A stretch of DNA of 64,000 nucleotides from Candidatus Celerinatantimonas neptuna (GCA_911810475.1 OU461276.1:1724001-1788000); one strand, 5' to 3'. Shown: positions 18,854 to 28,744, numbered from the stretch's first letter. Numbers and translations: made by a program. Notes: a model not told the origin generated them from the letters alone.

Positions 18854-19672
18854 ATGAACATTTTTATTTCAGCCGATATTGAAGGGATTGCCGGCGTAGT
18901 TGCCAGCGATCAGTGCCAGCCTGGCCATGCGGAGCATGAGCTGGCGAGGGCTTTGATGGAAGACGAAGTCAATGCTGCGATTGCTGGCGCTTTTGATGGT
19001 GGCGCAACGGCTGTGACCGTGGCCGACAGCCATGCCAATATGACGAATCTTCGTGCGGCCTATATTGATGAACGGGCCAGTCTGGTTCAAAGTAAACCCC
19101 GGCCTTTATCAATGGTCGAAGGCATCGAATACGGGCAATATGATGGTTTGTTCTTTATTGGTTATCACAGTGGTGTCGGGCAGTCTGGTGTATTGGCTCA
19201 CACCATTAATGGCAGCGCATTTCACCGGGTGATGATTAATGATCAGGCCATGGCGGAAGCGGATATCTATGCGGCAGCAGCGGCAGAATATCAAACACCG
19301 TTATGGCTGGTCAGTGGTGATGATCAATTACAAGGGTGGATTGGTGAGTATTATCCAACGGTTGAATATGCCTGTGTTAAGCGCATGATATCAACCACAG
19401 CGGCACAGTCATTAAGCCCTGCGGCATCACAAAAATTAATTCACGAAAAAGCGCGTATGGCGGTTGAGAAAGCTGTGTCACAGAAAACGACGCGTATTAA
19501 GCCGCCTTATACGCTGGAGCTCACCGTGACTAAACCGGTCATGGCCGATGTGTATGCGTTAATTCCTGGCGTAAAGCAGACTGATGCGAGAACGGTCTCG
19601 TTTGTCGGATCGGATATGAAAGAAATCGTAAGTTTATTGAGTGTATTTTCTTATTTGGCCAGGGCATGTTGA
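18854..19672 (+). CDS. M55-family D-aminopeptidase (DppA-like)
   Basis: A 272-residue zinc peptidase resembling Bacillus DppA, which cleaves D-Ala-D-Ala and similar D-peptides. The N-terminal metal motif reads S-A-D-I-E-G-I-A-G-V. Likely further ligands are in A-D-S-H-A-N-M and G-Y-H-S-G, and in the M-A-E-A-D-I-Y stretch. An ATG at 18842 adds four residues, but the family begins M-x-I-x-I-S-A-D-I-E-G, matching the ATG at 18854, so that start is preferred. Together with the P1 peptidase it indicates use of D-amino-acid-containing peptides. Confidence 0.87.
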   Translation: MNIFISADIEGIAGVVASDQCQPGHAEHELARALMEDEVNAAIAGAFDGGATAVTVADSHANMTNLRAAYIDERASLVQSKPRPLSMVEGIEYGQYDGLFFIGYHSGVGQSGVLAHTINGSAFHRVMINDQAMAEADIYAAAAAEYQTPLWLVSGDDQLQGWIGEYYPTVEYACVKRMISTTAAQSLSPAASQKLIHEKARMAVEKAVSQKTTRIKPPYTLELTVTKPVMADVYALIPGVKQTDARTVSFVGSDMKEIVSLLSVFSYLARAC

Positions 19673-19768
19673 TCTTGGATGATTGAATTTCGTTAAATAT
19701 TGGGATGTTGCCCTGATGCGTTGATGTATGAACACGACAGTCGGTGTCGCAATCTAAAGAAAGGAAAG

Positions 19769-20776
19769 ATGATGGGTAAACCGGTGATTGTAATTCATGG
19801 TGGGGCCGGAGCATTGGCCCGTAATGTGATGACATCAGAAAGAGAGCAGTTGTATCGACAGGGGCTGGTGGAGATTATTGCTGCCGGGCAGCTACTTTTA
19901 TCGCAGGGGAAAAGTGCGGTGGATGTGGTGACAGAAGCGGTTCGGCTGTTGGAAGAAAATCCGCTATTCAATGCGGGTTATGGGTCTGTGTTCACCCATG
20001 ATCAAACCCATGAGCTAGATGCCTGTATTATGGATGGCCAGACACTGGCCGCAGGTTCTGTATGCAGTGTCTCACGTATTCGTAATCCGGTTTGTGCTGC
20101 CCGGGTTGTTATGGAAAAAAGCCCCCATGTGATGTTGGCTGGCAAAGGTGCGGAGTCGTTTGCTCAGAAACAGGGATTAACAATGGTTGAGCCGATTTTT
20201 TTCTCAACTGAAACCCGTTTTCAACAGCTGATCCGTATTCGTGGCGATGCCTGTATGTCGATGAAAGCGGTGTTGGATCATGATGGTCAACGGATGAGCT
20301 GTGCCAAACCTTCTGCCGTTTCAGACGCTGATCCGCTTGATTCGGATAAGAAATACGGCACGGTCGGGGCGGTTGCCCTCGATGCTGATGGTCATCTGGC
20401 CGCTGCAACATCTACCGGAGGCATGACCAATAAAATGGTTGGCCGGGTGGGAGATTCACCCATTATCGGTGCGGGATGTTATGCCAATAATCAAACCGCG
20501 GCGCTTTCTTCAACCGGAACCGGTGAAGCTTTTATGCAGGCTGTGGCAGCTTATGATGTGTCTGCACTGATGGAATATGGTGGGTTATCACTGAATGATG
20601 CAATGAACCGTGTGGTCATGGAGAAATTACCGCTTATCGATGGTAGTGGCGGCATGATTGGTGTGGACGCTAAAGGGAATATTGCGCTGCCGTTTAACAG
20701 TGAAGGGATGTACCGCGGATACGGTTATGTCGATAGTGCTCCATGGGTTGGAATTTACAGGGATGAAACTGACTGA
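19769..20776 (+). CDS. iaaA: Isoaspartyl peptidase / L-asparaginase, plant type (Ntn hydrolase)
   Basis: A 335-residue Ntn hydrolase made as a precursor that should cleave itself before Thr198 in K-Y-G-T-V-G-A-V. Other marks are V-I-H-G-G-A-G at the N-terminus, N-P-L-F-N-A-G-Y-G-S-V, and S-T-G-G-M-T-N-K. Members split beta-aspartyl dipeptides, and some split glutathione-like or gamma-linked substrates. A longer frame opens at 19700, but AAGGA at 19761 points to the ATG pair at 19769/19772. It is the last gene of the peptide island. GsiABCD-iaaA is also the E. coli partnership, though with iaaA first. Confidence 0.9.
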   Translation: MMGKPVIVIHGGAGALARNVMTSEREQLYRQGLVEIIAAGQLLLSQGKSAVDVVTEAVRLLEENPLFNAGYGSVFTHDQTHELDACIMDGQTLAAGSVCSVSRIRNPVCAARVVMEKSPHVMLAGKGAESFAQKQGLTMVEPIFFSTETRFQQLIRIRGDACMSMKAVLDHDGQRMSCAKPSAVSDADPLDSDKKYGTVGAVALDADGHLAAATSTGGMTNKMVGRVGDSPIIGAGCYANNQTAALSSTGTGEAFMQAVAAYDVSALMEYGGLSLNDAMNRVVMEKLPLIDGSGGMIGVDAKGNIALPFNSEGMYRGYGYVDSAPWVGIYRDETD

Positions 20777-20887
20777 TTAATATAAAAGCGATCTGCCCTA
20801 TCTAGATTGTCGGTCTGATTATTGCTACATCATGGTTTGCGAGAGAGGTTTCGTCAGGCCGGCCATGATGCAGGCGATGAGGGGTTT

Positions 20888-21781
20888 ATGAGATTACGTC
20901 AGATCGAGGTTTTTCAGGCTATTTGTCAAACGGGGTCGATTAGTGGAGCCGCCCGGCTTCTGAATGTTTCTCAACCCAATGTCAGCCGTATTCTCAGTCA
21001 TACCGAACAGCAATTAGGGTTCCACTTATTCGATCGCCATGCGCAAGGGTTGAATGTCACGGATGAAGGCCGCTTATTAATCCCCGAAGTTGAAGGCGTC
21101 TATGAGCGACTTCAGTGCATCTCTGATCTGACCCAACGGATGCGCGATAATAAGGCGCAGATGGTCAAGATTGGTGCGGCTCATGCTTTCGGTCAAATGG
21201 TGGTTGCTCCAAGTATCGTGTCTTTTAGTAAGCAATATTCCGCAATTCAGGTTGATTTGGTCACAGAACATTTTGCAATGCTTTCATCGATGGTGTTGGA
21301 TAAGCAGCTCGATTTTGCCCTTGTTTTTGGACAACACGTCAGTGATAAATTATTAGCCGAACCCTTATTTCAATCGTCGATGGTGGCGATCCTGCCCAAA
21401 GAGATGGCTTCTCCTGAAAAGGTTAGCTTGTCATGGCTGTGTGAACATGACCTGGTCATGATGCAACGTGATGATCCATTAGGTCATGTGCTACATCGTG
21501 CGATTGATCAGCAGCATCTGAAACCGCGATCCTCTTTGCATGTAAAAACCTATTCGGTGATTGCCGATATGGTGGTCTCTGGTGGTGGTGTTGGCGTGGT
21601 GGATGTTTTTACCGCCCGAAATTATGAACACCGGCTTAATATTGTAGCGATTCAAGAGCCTTTGCCCTTTGAGGTGATGTTCTTAAGTCAGCGGGGATTA
21701 CCTCAGTCCCGGGCGACACTCGCTTTGAAAAAACGCCTGAAAGAGCAATGCTGGAATATTGCTCTTGCACGGGGCTGTTAA
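20888..21781 (+). CDS. LysR-family transcriptional regulator
   Basis: A 297-residue LysR protein: winged HTH at residues 1-60 (M-R-L-R-Q-I-E-V-F-Q-A-I, with S-I-S-G-A-A-R-L-L-N-V-S-Q-P-N-V-S-R) and an effector-binding domain after about residue 90. GAGGGG before the ATG at 20888 is preferred over the upstream TTG. It follows the peptide island on the same strand, so that operon is its most likely target. Effector unknown. Confidence 0.88.
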   Translation: MRLRQIEVFQAICQTGSISGAARLLNVSQPNVSRILSHTEQQLGFHLFDRHAQGLNVTDEGRLLIPEVEGVYERLQCISDLTQRMRDNKAQMVKIGAAHAFGQMVVAPSIVSFSKQYSAIQVDLVTEHFAMLSSMVLDKQLDFALVFGQHVSDKLLAEPLFQSSMVAILPKEMASPEKVSLSWLCEHDLVMMQRDDPLGHVLHRAIDQQHLKPRSSLHVKTYSVIADMVVSGGGVGVVDVFTARNYEHRLNIVAIQEPLPFEVMFLSQRGLPQSRATLALKKRLKEQCWNIALARGC

Positions 21782-21883
21782 ATGTTAATGAAATTGCGTG
21801 GATGCAAAACTGTCTCTTAGACTGATCGGCTCCAGCCAGCCGGCAATGGATGGATGTGTCGAGCGCCATTTGATATCTTTTAG

Positions 21884-22216
21884 ACGAAAATCGATGTATT
21901 TTTAGAATCACAGGGAATTAAGTCGGTCAGAATATTTGATTTTGGTTCTTTAGATGCCATTTTGGGCTGTGTAGCTGCAGGCATGGGATTTGCCTTATTG
22001 CCTGAGTCGACTGTCAGATTATATCAGCAGCGTTATCCTATTTATTCCTATCCACTTGCGGGCTCTGTCGGGAGGCTTGATACGTACCTTTTAGCGCCTG
22101 AACCTGAAAGTTGGAGTCCGACGCTGTCTTCATTTTTACAGATTGTAACGGATGTGCTTGCTTCTTGTGATTATGAGTCACGACCTGTTGGTCCATATAA
22201 TGGTTGTTCAGAGTGA
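21884..22216 (+). pseudogene. Remnant of a LysR regulator (effector domain only)
   Basis: A frame open from 21884 (after a stop at 21881) to the TGA at 22214-22216 reads like the C-terminal third of a LysR effector domain, including G-S-L-D-A-I-L-G-C-V-A-A-G-M-G-F-A-L-L-P-E-S. No HTH half is found in the 100 bases upstream, where all frames are broken. It is best explained as a decayed or recombined copy of a LysR gene. Confidence 0.65.
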
Positions 22217-22279
22217 ATAGACTGCCCCTTCATGAAATATCTTATATGATAAGCGCATTGTGATTTTTATGTTTTTAAG

Positions 22280-23209
22280 ATGAGTGAAGCTGCCATGAAT
22301 GTTGATTTGAGTCATATGGTGACCGAAAGCCGGAACAGCGCAAGTGCCAATATCGATACCCTATCTACATTAGAGATGCTGAAAGTGATTAACCGTGAAG
22401 ATCAGAACGTGGCGATTGCCGTGCAGCAAGTTCTTCCTCAGATTGCATTGGCTGTTGATGCGATTAAAACAGCATTTGCATCAGGCGGGCGGTTAATCTA
22501 TATGGGAGCGGGAACTTCCGGTCGATTAGGGATTTTAGATGCCAGTGAATGTCCGCCGACATTTGGGAGCGATCCGCAGCAGGTGATTGGACTGATTGCC
22601 GGAGGGTCGGCTGCAATTTTAAAAGCCGTTGAAAATGCTGAAGATAACCGGCAACTGGGACAATATGACTTAAAACAAATTGAGATCACCGGGAAAGATG
22701 TTTTGGTGGGCATTGCTGCAAGTGGCCGCACACCTTATGTTTTAGGGGGAATGAACTATGCCCGCTCCATCGCAGCGACGGTTATCTGCGTAAGCTGCAA
22801 TCCACAAAGCGACATGGCTAAGCAGGCTGATATTGCTATCACGCCGGTTGTCGGCGCAGAGGTGATTACAGGGTCATCACGCATGAAAGCCGGAACTGCG
22901 CAGAAACTCGTGCTAAATATGCTCACCACGGGCGCCATGATCCAAAGTGGTAAGGTTTTTGGAAATTTAATGGTCGACGTTGAGGCAACCAACGCCAAAT
23001 TACGCCAGCGACAGATCAATATTGTCCTTGAAGCCACCGGTGTGTCATCTGGTGAAGCCGAAAAGGCTTTGATGGCCTGTGACAGACACTGTAAAGCGGC
23101 TATTTTTATGCTGTTAAGTGGTCTTGATGCAAAAGCAGCCCAACAACAACTGGCAAAACACAATGGCTATATCCGGGCCGCGCTAGCCGAATCTTCCCTG
23201 GGCAAGTGA
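22280..23209 (+). CDS. murQ: N-acetylmuramic acid 6-phosphate etherase
   Basis: Removes the D-lactate ether from MurNAc-6-phosphate, giving GlcNAc-6-phosphate in murein recycling. The 309-residue SIS-domain protein carries the family blocks [24 protein letters not shown] and A-V-E-N-A-E-D. An ATG at 22295 fits the E. coli N-terminus and is an alternative start. No MurNAc PTS (murP) is adjacent. Its position beside the D-peptide island suggests a shared theme of cell-wall material use. A clear terminator follows. Confidence 0.95.
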   Translation: MSEAAMNVDLSHMVTESRNSASANIDTLSTLEMLKVINREDQNVAIAVQQVLPQIALAVDAIKTAFASGGRLIYMGAGTSGRLGILDASECPPTFGSDPQQVIGLIAGGSAAILKAVENAEDNRQLGQYDLKQIEITGKDVLVGIAASGRTPYVLGGMNYARSIAATVICVSCNPQSDMAKQADIAITPVVGAEVITGSSRMKAGTAQKLVLNMLTTGAMIQSGKVFGNLMVDVEATNAKLRQRQINIVLEATGVSSGEAEKALMACDRHCKAAIFMLLSGLDAKAAQQQLAKHNGYIRAALAESSLGK

Positions 23210-23227
23210 GTGTAAGCTCACTTTTTT
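23204..23227 (+). terminator. murQ intrinsic terminator
   Basis: AAGTGAG / CTCACTT (23204-23210 with 23217-23223) is followed directly by TTTT. It overlaps the murQ stop codon and lies between the convergent murQ and rpiR-type genes. Confidence 0.8.
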
Positions 23228-24056
23228 ATCCGTTTAAATAACTTTTCTCAGTTTTCATCCACAGTTCGATGGAATCCCGATATTGGGAGATGTAGTTGTA
23301 ATAGATAAAATCAATGGCCATTAATAACGGCATTTGAGCGGAGATCATGCCGGTCGATTCTTCGCCATTGAGCGAAGCAGTCAGTAAGACATGATCGGCA
23401 TGGTGGACCAGCCGTGATTTTTTATTTGAAGTAATGCAACCAATCGTGACCCCTTGTTCTTTTAAGGTTGCAAGATATTTAGCCAATCGTTCATTACGGC
23501 CATTGAGCGATAGAACAATCAACAGATCATCTGGCTTGAGTAACGGACCATACATATCCAGAGAATCGACATCACGGATGATCTCAACAAATTTACCTAA
23601 ACGGCGAAACCTTAGTTTAAGATCTTCGGCTGCCAGAGTACTAAAACCGGCCCCATAAACATGAAATCCGGTACGTTGCTTGATCGCGTGACATAAGGCT
23701 TGTGTGGTTTCGCTATCAAGCAGTTCATGAATGCGCTGCAATATATCGACATATTCGTAGTGCAACGCATCATGTTGATTTTCGACCGGTATCCGGTTGC
23801 TCTCATGGAGCTGTTGCTGGTAGCGATAATAGAACTCTTTAAAGGAAGAGAACCCTAATTTTTTAATAAACCGTGTCAGCGACGATGCGGATACACCGAT
23901 AAGCTCGGCCAGCCTTTCGATTTTCTCCGGAGCCGGATGGGCTAACAGATAGTCGGCAATCAGATGATCTTTACGGGTGAACTTGACCCTGGCATAGGCA
24001 ATCATGACTTGTAAATCATTGTTCATTCGCAAGACCTTTTGCTGATAGGTGGCCAT
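23226..24056 (-). CDS. RpiR-family transcriptional regulator
   Basis: A 276-residue regulator with an RpiR HTH domain (about residues 10-85; I-G-V-S-A-S-S-L-T-R-F-I-K-K-L-G) and a C-terminal SIS sugar-phosphate-binding domain (about 120-250; F-H-V-Y-G-A-G-F-S). It is the last gene of the mannosylglycerate-type operon, starting five bases after the mannosidase stop codon. It probably senses the phosphosugar and controls this operon. Convergent murQ is a less likely second target, although MurR of E. coli is from the same family. Confidence 0.88.
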   Translation of the reverse strand: MATYQQKVLRMNNDLQVMIAYARVKFTRKDHLIADYLLAHPAPEKIERLAELIGVSASSLTRFIKKLGFSSFKEFYYRYQQQLHESNRIPVENQHDALHYEYVDILQRIHELLDSETTQALCHAIKQRTGFHVYGAGFSTLAAEDLKLRFRRLGKFVEIIRDVDSLDMYGPLLKPDDLLIVLSLNGRNERLAKYLATLKEQGVTIGCITSNKKSRLVHHADHVLLTASLNGEESTGMISAQMPLLMAIDFIYYNYISQYRDSIELWMKTEKSYLNG

Positions 24057-24061
24057 CTATG

Positions 24062-26755
24062 TTAACCCCCCGCGGATGAATCGCAAGATTTGCTCAGAGT
24101 GAATTTAAATGTCTTAATCTGCTTCGGTGCAAAATCGCCTAATTTCAATTGATTTCCCTGTTCAGGCATATGCTGAAGTGTTTGTTCGTCCAGTGAGACT
24201 TGTGAAACCTGCTTCACCAGTCTGGATATGGCAATCGTTCCTGCATTTTCAACGGGTGCAGATGATGGATTGTACAGTCTGACAATGACGCCATTTTGCG
24301 CTTCAGAACATTTGACGGCACTGCAAACCAGCTTGGGTGCTTGAAGATTGAAAAACGAATCAGCCAGAGGCAGAGTATGATCTAGCGGATTGATATTAAA
24401 GTACCTCATGCTGTTGGTGAAACGATTAAGCTGCTGGCATTGATAAGTTAGTGGTTTGACTGCAAAACGTTGCCAGCTTTGCATCAACTGAGCCGGGTCA
24501 AATGTTGGACTAAGGTCGAGCCCGATTTTGAAACTCAACGGTTGTAACAGCTGGCTGTCGGGGGTTGGAATGTATTTGAATTGTTGTCCTGAAGCGATGC
24601 CGGGGCGGCGCTGTAAGTCAGGTTTCCCTAGCCAGCCAACTGAGCGAAACAGCGTCAAAGCAATTGAGCCGCTGTGTGTGTCAGATGGCGGGGATGCTGG
24701 CGAAAGAACTTCATACTCTTTGATGCCACAGCTAAAGAGCGTTAGTGTTTTTTGTGATTGACTCAATGACACATGGTGAAGCAGTGGATAAATGCAGGAG
24801 GGTTCTTCTTTCCAGCGCAGCTCGCGCCAGTCGTTAATACGCTCATGTTGATGTGGCCTTGAAACCGTGCCAAAAGGGGTATCGGCAATGCTGCAATCGG
24901 CCATGATATCACTATCGATCACCAGCTGCATCCTATGGTCACAGGCCTGATTATCGATAGTCAGACGGATATCAAGAGGGGCATTATCGCTTAACGTCAG
25001 TTCCAGATGATAGGTTTGTTCGGTGCTGGTTTGTTGATGCTGACGTTCATTCAGATCGGAGGACAGAGACCAAGAACCATCAAGACAGAGCGTCTGGCTG
25101 AATGCGCTGGTCCGTATGGTGGCGGTTGCATCACTAAAGTCCAGCCGGCGGATCCAGTCATGTTGTGGTGGTGAATAGTCATAGTTATCCCCGTCATCGC
25201 CCATATCCCGGATGGACAGAAAATCTTGCCAGCAGCTTTGTGTCAGGGTGTCGCCAAGGTGCAGCTGACCATCCTGTAAGGTGAGCCGGAAGCGGCGGCT
25301 GGCAATACTGGCATGCGATGAAGAGGACGTTGGCAGCGCCTTTTGCGCATTGGCGCATTCTTCAACCTGATAACAACGCCATCCCAGAGCCGGTAGATCG
25401 GTTATCAGTTCAATCGTATGGTGAAAGTAATACAGTTCAGGATCATTTTCGCTGTCATCGCGTTTAATTGACCCCCGATAGCGGCGCTCATAATCAATGA
25501 GCGAAAATGGGATCATGTGTCCCTGTTCATCGCGGATCACAATCCCCGGTTGCCTGGTGTCGAGTTCAAGGACTGTTCGCTCAGTGCGTGGTTGCGTTAA
25601 AGTATTGAACAAAAAGACCGGTGAGGTCTGGCCGGTTTGAGTGGCAGAGCATGCTAATTTCTGTGTTAGAAAATCAACGGCAGCTTCTGACATCTGATCC
25701 GCATTTTGCAGCCGGTTTAAGATCTGTCGGTTGGTCCGGTCACTATTACAACCTCCGGCACTATCGTGGGCATGATTGCGTAGTAATTCTTTCCAGATGT
25801 GATTGACCATCGTCTGCTTATAAGGGATGCCCCACTGAGCCGCCATGGTCATTAATGGTTCTAAAATCAGCGTCATCCGGGTTTCGATGCGATCATTGAG
25901 TTGTTTATGATCATATCGGGTTGAATAGATTGACCGGTGGATCTTAGAGAACTGTGCATCGATCATCTCCCCCTGAATAGTTTCAAGTTCAATGGATTGC
26001 TGATCAATGCCCTCAAACAGTGCCTCATAACTACTTTCGATAAAGTGGTGGTGTTGCTCGCTGCGGCGATTGTAATCGGCAATTCGCTCACTCAGTGACG
26101 GATCGACTTTGATTTGATCGGCTCCGTAGGGCATTGGAACATGATCACTACGGGTGTGGGTCTGAATCATTTCAACAAGTTGATCCGGTGGCTGATTGCG
26201 GATCGGATCTTCTGCCAGATAGTAGCCATTTCGAAGTTGATAGCATTGCACGATCGAACCGTCTTCACTGCCCCAGTTAAATTCCCGCCACGGATATTTG
26301 TCGCAGGAAAGCCCTCGCCAGAATACACTGTGTTTGATTCCGAATCCGGCATAAATCTTGGGCATATCAATGCTCTGACCAAATGCATCAGGAACATACC
26401 CCATCTTCCAGCTGCCCCCGAATTGCTCAGCGCTTTGAATACCGAGCTGGAGATTTCTGATGATCGATTCACCACTGATAATGAGTTGATCACACTGAGT
26501 GTACCAGGGGCCGATTTTTAGCTGACCGGTTTTAACGTAATGCTGGAGCTTCTGGCGATTGTCCGGTGCCAGAGCGATGTAATCTTCAACAATACTGAGT
26601 TGACCATCGAGAATGTATTGGTGAATCTGCTTTGATTCAAGCGCACAGAACAGGTCATCCATATGATAAACCAGCTGAACGGATGATTCTGGCTGTGTGA
26701 AATACCATTCGAAGTCCCAGTGGGTGTGTGCAATAACGTGAACCGTTTTACTCAT
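24062..26755 (-). CDS. mngB: GH38 alpha-mannosidase, mannosylglycerate hydrolase type
   Basis: An 897-residue GH38 enzyme, similar in length to MngB. The zinc/catalytic N-terminal block H-V-I-A-H-T-H-W-D-F-E-W-Y opens the protein, and G-Y-V-P-D-A-F-G-Q holds the expected nucleophile Asp. L-R-N-H-A-H-D-S-A-G-G in the mid region is the typical late zinc-site motif. MngB hydrolyses 6-phosphomannosyl-glycerate in the cytoplasm to mannose-6-phosphate and glycerate. Context supports this: it overlaps the PTS EIIA gene by four bases (ATGA). Other alpha-mannosides are possible. Confidence 0.88.
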   Translation of the reverse strand: MSKTVHVIAHTHWDFEWYFTQPESSVQLVYHMDDLFCALESKQIHQYILDGQLSIVEDYIALAPDNRQKLQHYVKTGQLKIGPWYTQCDQLIISGESIIRNLQLGIQSAEQFGGSWKMGYVPDAFGQSIDMPKIYAGFGIKHSVFWRGLSCDKYPWREFNWGSEDGSIVQCYQLRNGYYLAEDPIRNQPPDQLVEMIQTHTRSDHVPMPYGADQIKVDPSLSERIADYNRRSEQHHHFIESSYEALFEGIDQQSIELETIQGEMIDAQFSKIHRSIYSTRYDHKQLNDRIETRMTLILEPLMTMAAQWGIPYKQTMVNHIWKELLRNHAHDSAGGCNSDRTNRQILNRLQNADQMSEAAVDFLTQKLACSATQTGQTSPVFLFNTLTQPRTERTVLELDTRQPGIVIRDEQGHMIPFSLIDYERRYRGSIKRDDSENDPELYYFHHTIELITDLPALGWRCYQVEECANAQKALPTSSSSHASIASRRFRLTLQDGQLHLGDTLTQSCWQDFLSIRDMGDDGDNYDYSPPQHDWIRRLDFSDATATIRTSAFSQTLCLDGSWSLSSDLNERQHQQTSTEQTYHLELTLSDNAPLDIRLTIDNQACDHRMQLVIDSDIMADCSIADTPFGTVSRPHQHERINDWRELRWKEEPSCIYPLLHHVSLSQSQKTLTLFSCGIKEYEVLSPASPPSDTHSGSIALTLFRSVGWLGKPDLQRRPGIASGQQFKYIPTPDSQLLQPLSFKIGLDLSPTFDPAQLMQSWQRFAVKPLTYQCQQLNRFTNSMRYFNINPLDHTLPLADSFFNLQAPKLVCSAVKCSEAQNGVIVRLYNPSSAPVENAGTIAISRLVKQVSQVSLDEQTLQHMPEQGNQLKLGDFAPKQIKTFKFTLSKSCDSSAGG

Positions 26756-27243
26756 AGGTCAACTCCGATGGCCTGTCGGATGGCTTTATCGATGGATTCA
26801 TGGTGCCCTTCGATGAGTACCTTGCGAAAATCCGGGTCCATATTGGCTTTTGAAATGGCAATCAATGGCAGCATGTCATCGTTGTGGCCTTTATCTGGGA
26901 TCATTAATGCTACGGCGGTTTTCACGGGCCGGTTGTCCATGGTGTCCCAATCGATCGGATTGTTAAAACGAAACACCCAAATCCCGGCGGTTGCAACCTG
27001 TGGGCTTTTTGCATGCGGTGTGGCTATCCCATCTTTAAATCCTGTTGATGACATGGCTTCACGGGCTAATAAATCCTGACAGAACCGCTCATCAGATCGG
27101 ACATAACCTGCCTGCTTAACCAGCTGGGCAATGTTTTTAAGTGCCTGATCTCGGGTTTGAGATAGACTGTCGTCAACAATATGGCTGATACTGAACAGGG
27201 GTAACTGTCCGGCTGAGCGTTTTTTAAATAAATTTTTAAACAT
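26752..27243 (-). CDS. PTS fructose/mannosylglycerate-type EIIA
   Basis: A 163-residue EIIA of the fructose family with the phosphorylation site at His77 in G-I-A-T-P-H-A-K-S. It overlaps EIIBC upstream by eight bases and mngB downstream by four. In E. coli MngA the A, B and C domains are one protein; here A is separate. Confidence 0.88.
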   Translation of the reverse strand: MFKNLFKKRSAGQLPLFSISHIVDDSLSQTRDQALKNIAQLVKQAGYVRSDERFCQDLLAREAMSSTGFKDGIATPHAKSPQVATAGIWVFRFNNPIDWDTMDNRPVKTAVALMIPDKGHNDDMLPLIAISKANMDPDFRKVLIEGHHESIDKAIRQAIGVDL

Positions 27244-28744
27244 GCGCGTCTCCTGTTTCAGTTGTAATCTCTTTGCGCCAGAAACCGATGATCAATGCTG
27301 TGACTAGAATTCCGGCTCCGGTGCACAGTAGCCAGGAAACAATTGGCCAGGGTTGTTGGATATAACCGATGATGGTGCCAAGTGGTGAGCCCAGCCCGCC
27401 AAAGTTCTTGATGCCCCATAATCCGACTAATCCACCGGCTAATGCCGAGCCGCAGACACTGGCGACAATCACTTGCAAAGGATTGGCTGCGGCAAACGGA
27501 ATCGCCCCTTCCGATACCCCGACCAGACCCATCGCGCAGGCCGCATTGGCTGCATTTCGCTCGTCGGCAGCAAATTTGCGTTTAAATAATCGTGATGCGA
27601 CAAACACGCCTAAAGGTGCGATGGAAATCGCGGCCTGTACCGCAGTAAATGGCAACAAGTTCGCACCATGAATGCCATATTGACCCAATGTATCGATATA
27701 AACTGCGGTACTGAAAACATACGCGGTTTTGTTAATCGGTCCACCGAAGTCAAACCCAATCATGCCGCCGATGACCGCACCGATAAGGAATGTAGAGCTC
27801 TGATGTTGGGTGACTAACACATTCAGCCAGTGATACATCGCATCCATGGATAACGAGATAGGCTTACCGATGCCATATAACACAAAGATGAAGATAAAGA
27901 AGGTTGAAATCACCGGAATGATCAAAATGGGGACTGAAGGCTGAATAAATTTGGGCCAGGGGATACGTTTGAGTAACAGAACGAAGTATCCGACGATAAA
28001 AGCAATTAAAAGTGCCGCCAGAAAACTGCCGCCGGTTTTGGTCTCAAGAAAGGTTGGGTCGTTGGCAATGTAGGCGCCGATCATCGCCGGGGCAATCGCG
28101 GGGCGATCAGCAATGGAATTTGCTACAAACCCTGCAAACAAAGGGATCATTAAGGTAAAACCGACTTTCCCAACCTGAAACAGATGAGACATGAAATAGC
28201 CCAGATTCGTGGAATTATCGAACCCCCATTTCACCATATGGCCCTGTGCATCTGTGTGAAAGGCAAAGATATTGGCCAGTGCCAGCAGCAGACCACAGGT
28301 CGCCATTGGGATCATATACCCGACACCACTCATCGTATGACGGAAAAAAGCATTGTGTCTGGCTGTGCCTAAAGTGACGCCGCCAACCGATGTGCCTTTG
28401 CCATTATTTTCCAAGAGCTGTTCGACACCGCTGAATACGGTAGCTTTATCCTGAGCGGTTTCAATTATCGATAAAGCATTGCCTATCACTTCATTCGTGG
28501 AGGTTTGATAGACCCGTTTTTGCTTAAAACGGCTTAAATCAATGGTGACATCACTGGCAATAATCACCAGATCGGCTTCTTGAATTTCGCCTGCTGTTAG
28601 AGGGGTTTGAGTTCCGATATTGCCTTGGGTTTCGACACGTATGGTATATCCGGCTTTTTCCCCGGCATCTAACAGGGCTTTTTCAGCCATAAACGTATGC
28701 GAAATTCCCGCAGCACAAGAGGTAATAGCGACTATTTTCATCAT
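27236..28744 (-). CDS. PTS fructose/mannosylglycerate-type EIIBC permease
   Basis: A 502-residue protein. The EIIB domain (about 1-100) has the active-site Cys10 in I-T-S-C-A-A-G-I-S-H-T-F-M, and a fructose-family EIIC with roughly nine to ten membrane spans follows (about 125-495; G-F-D-F-G-G-P-I-N-K-T-A). It imports and phosphorylates the sugar that the downstream mannosidase cleaves, most likely 2-O-mannosyl-glycerate. It is the first gene of the operon. Confidence 0.88.
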   Translation of the reverse strand: MMKIVAITSCAAGISHTFMAEKALLDAGEKAGYTIRVETQGNIGTQTPLTAGEIQEADLVIIASDVTIDLSRFKQKRVYQTSTNEVIGNALSIIETAQDKATVFSGVEQLLENNGKGTSVGGVTLGTARHNAFFRHTMSGVGYMIPMATCGLLLALANIFAFHTDAQGHMVKWGFDNSTNLGYFMSHLFQVGKVGFTLMIPLFAGFVANSIADRPAIAPAMIGAYIANDPTFLETKTGGSFLAALLIAFIVGYFVLLLKRIPWPKFIQPSVPILIIPVISTFFIFIFVLYGIGKPISLSMDAMYHWLNVLVTQHQSSTFLIGAVIGGMIGFDFGGPINKTAYVFSTAVYIDTLGQYGIHGANLLPFTAVQAAISIAPLGVFVASRLFKRKFAADERNAANAACAMGLVGVSEGAIPFAAANPLQVIVASVCGSALAGGLVGLWGIKNFGGLGSPLGTIIGYIQQPWPIVSWLLCTGAGILVTALIIGFWRKEITTETGDAHV

